DNA from: CAUZIZ01 sp965219855 | GTDB lineage: Bacteria; Acidobacteriota; UBA6911; RPQK01; JAJDTT01 | Assembly (NCBI GenBank): GCA_965219855.1 | Contig: CBDCOR010000012.1 | Coordinates: forward strand, 310,001 to 374,000 | DNA: 64,000 bases | Direction: 5' to 3' | In this document: positions 63,894-64,000 of the stretch, piece after piece | Numbering within the stretch: the first letter of the stretch is position 1 | Layout: each line of letters opens with the position of its first letter | Made by a program: the position numbers and the translations under genes | The notes under the pieces: model-generated | Told to the model about the DNA's origin: nothing | What the model saw: the letters and a program-made list of their open reading frames with translations, nothing else | Databases searched by the model: none

Positions 63894-64000
63894 CAATGGG
63901 TTGCCCGCGGCCAAGTCCTCGTCAACAATCCCGCCCAGGCCACCGCGTTCAGCCGCTCCTCCGACCTGGGGACCAGGAAATCCGCGTCGTCGTTCCGGAC

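Overview
This window looks like chromosome from an IS-rich, decaying bacterial genome, most probably Acidobacteriota; Planctomycetota/Verrucomicrobiota-type neighbours are an alternative. The pointers are a 1094-residue Oar-like TonB-dependent receptor with an N-terminal carboxypeptidase-regulatory-like domain, a DUF1549/DUF1553 cytochrome c protein paired with a DUF1501 protein, secreted ceramidase-like and sialidase-like enzymes, Tat-signal Gfo/Idh/MocA oxidoreductases and sugar-phosphate-isomerase-like proteins, and remnants of the Acidobacteria-type Ser/Thr kinase N-terminus. No rRNA, tRNA, CRISPR array or replication origin was seen.

Layout. 0-1.3 kb: an IS4-family element cutting a secreted beta-propeller gene. 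2.3-4.7 kb: a wrecked polysaccharide-export locus (truncated Wzm permease, frameshifted Wzt ATPase, epimerase with an internal stop). 5.0-8.7 kb: a probable group II intron with its reverse transcriptase, split by an IS1634-family element. 9-13 kb: eroded genes (glycosyltransferase, D-aminoacylase, phosphotriesterase, PhyH) and a small lipoprotein. 13.5-21.3 kb: kinase fragments, an intact large secreted protein, an intact FAD oxidoreductase and several more pseudogenes. 21.7-32.2 kb: a mobile-element island with a three-gene IS21 element bisecting a phage-type gene, two inverted IS1380 copies, a second IS1634 copy, palindromic repeats and a Wzz-like fragment. 32-51.7 kb: mostly intact secreted or periplasmic catabolic genes. 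51.8-53.1 kb: a second IS4 copy, inverted relative to the first. 53-63.7 kb: SMP-30-like lactonase, Tn3 and FAD-oxidoreductase debris, phosphoesterase, tandem ceramidase-like genes, a ThuA-like fragment and two overlapping oxidoreductases. The window ends in a nested palindrome.

How it fits together. The intact genes form a coherent picture of extracellular glycan, lipid and sugar breakdown: TonB receptor, sialidase-like propeller, ceramidase-like hydrolases, phosphoesterases, sugar isomerases, lactonase and NAD(P)-dependent sugar oxidoreductases, many with Sec or Tat signals. The broken genes concentrate in surface-polysaccharide export, amidohydrolases and regulation. Near-identical IS copies with perfect target duplications show recent transposition, while internal deletions, frameshifts and stops show older decay. 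Single-base frameshifts could partly be assembly errors; the IS insertions and large internal deletions could not.

Element boundaries were read from terminal inverted repeats and target-site duplications (TSDs): IS4 1316 bp (9-bp TSD), IS1634 1962 bp (6-bp TSD TTTAGG or TTTAGC), IS21 3400 bp (8-bp TSD ATCATCGT), IS1380 1871/1872 bp (CTAG at all four junctions).
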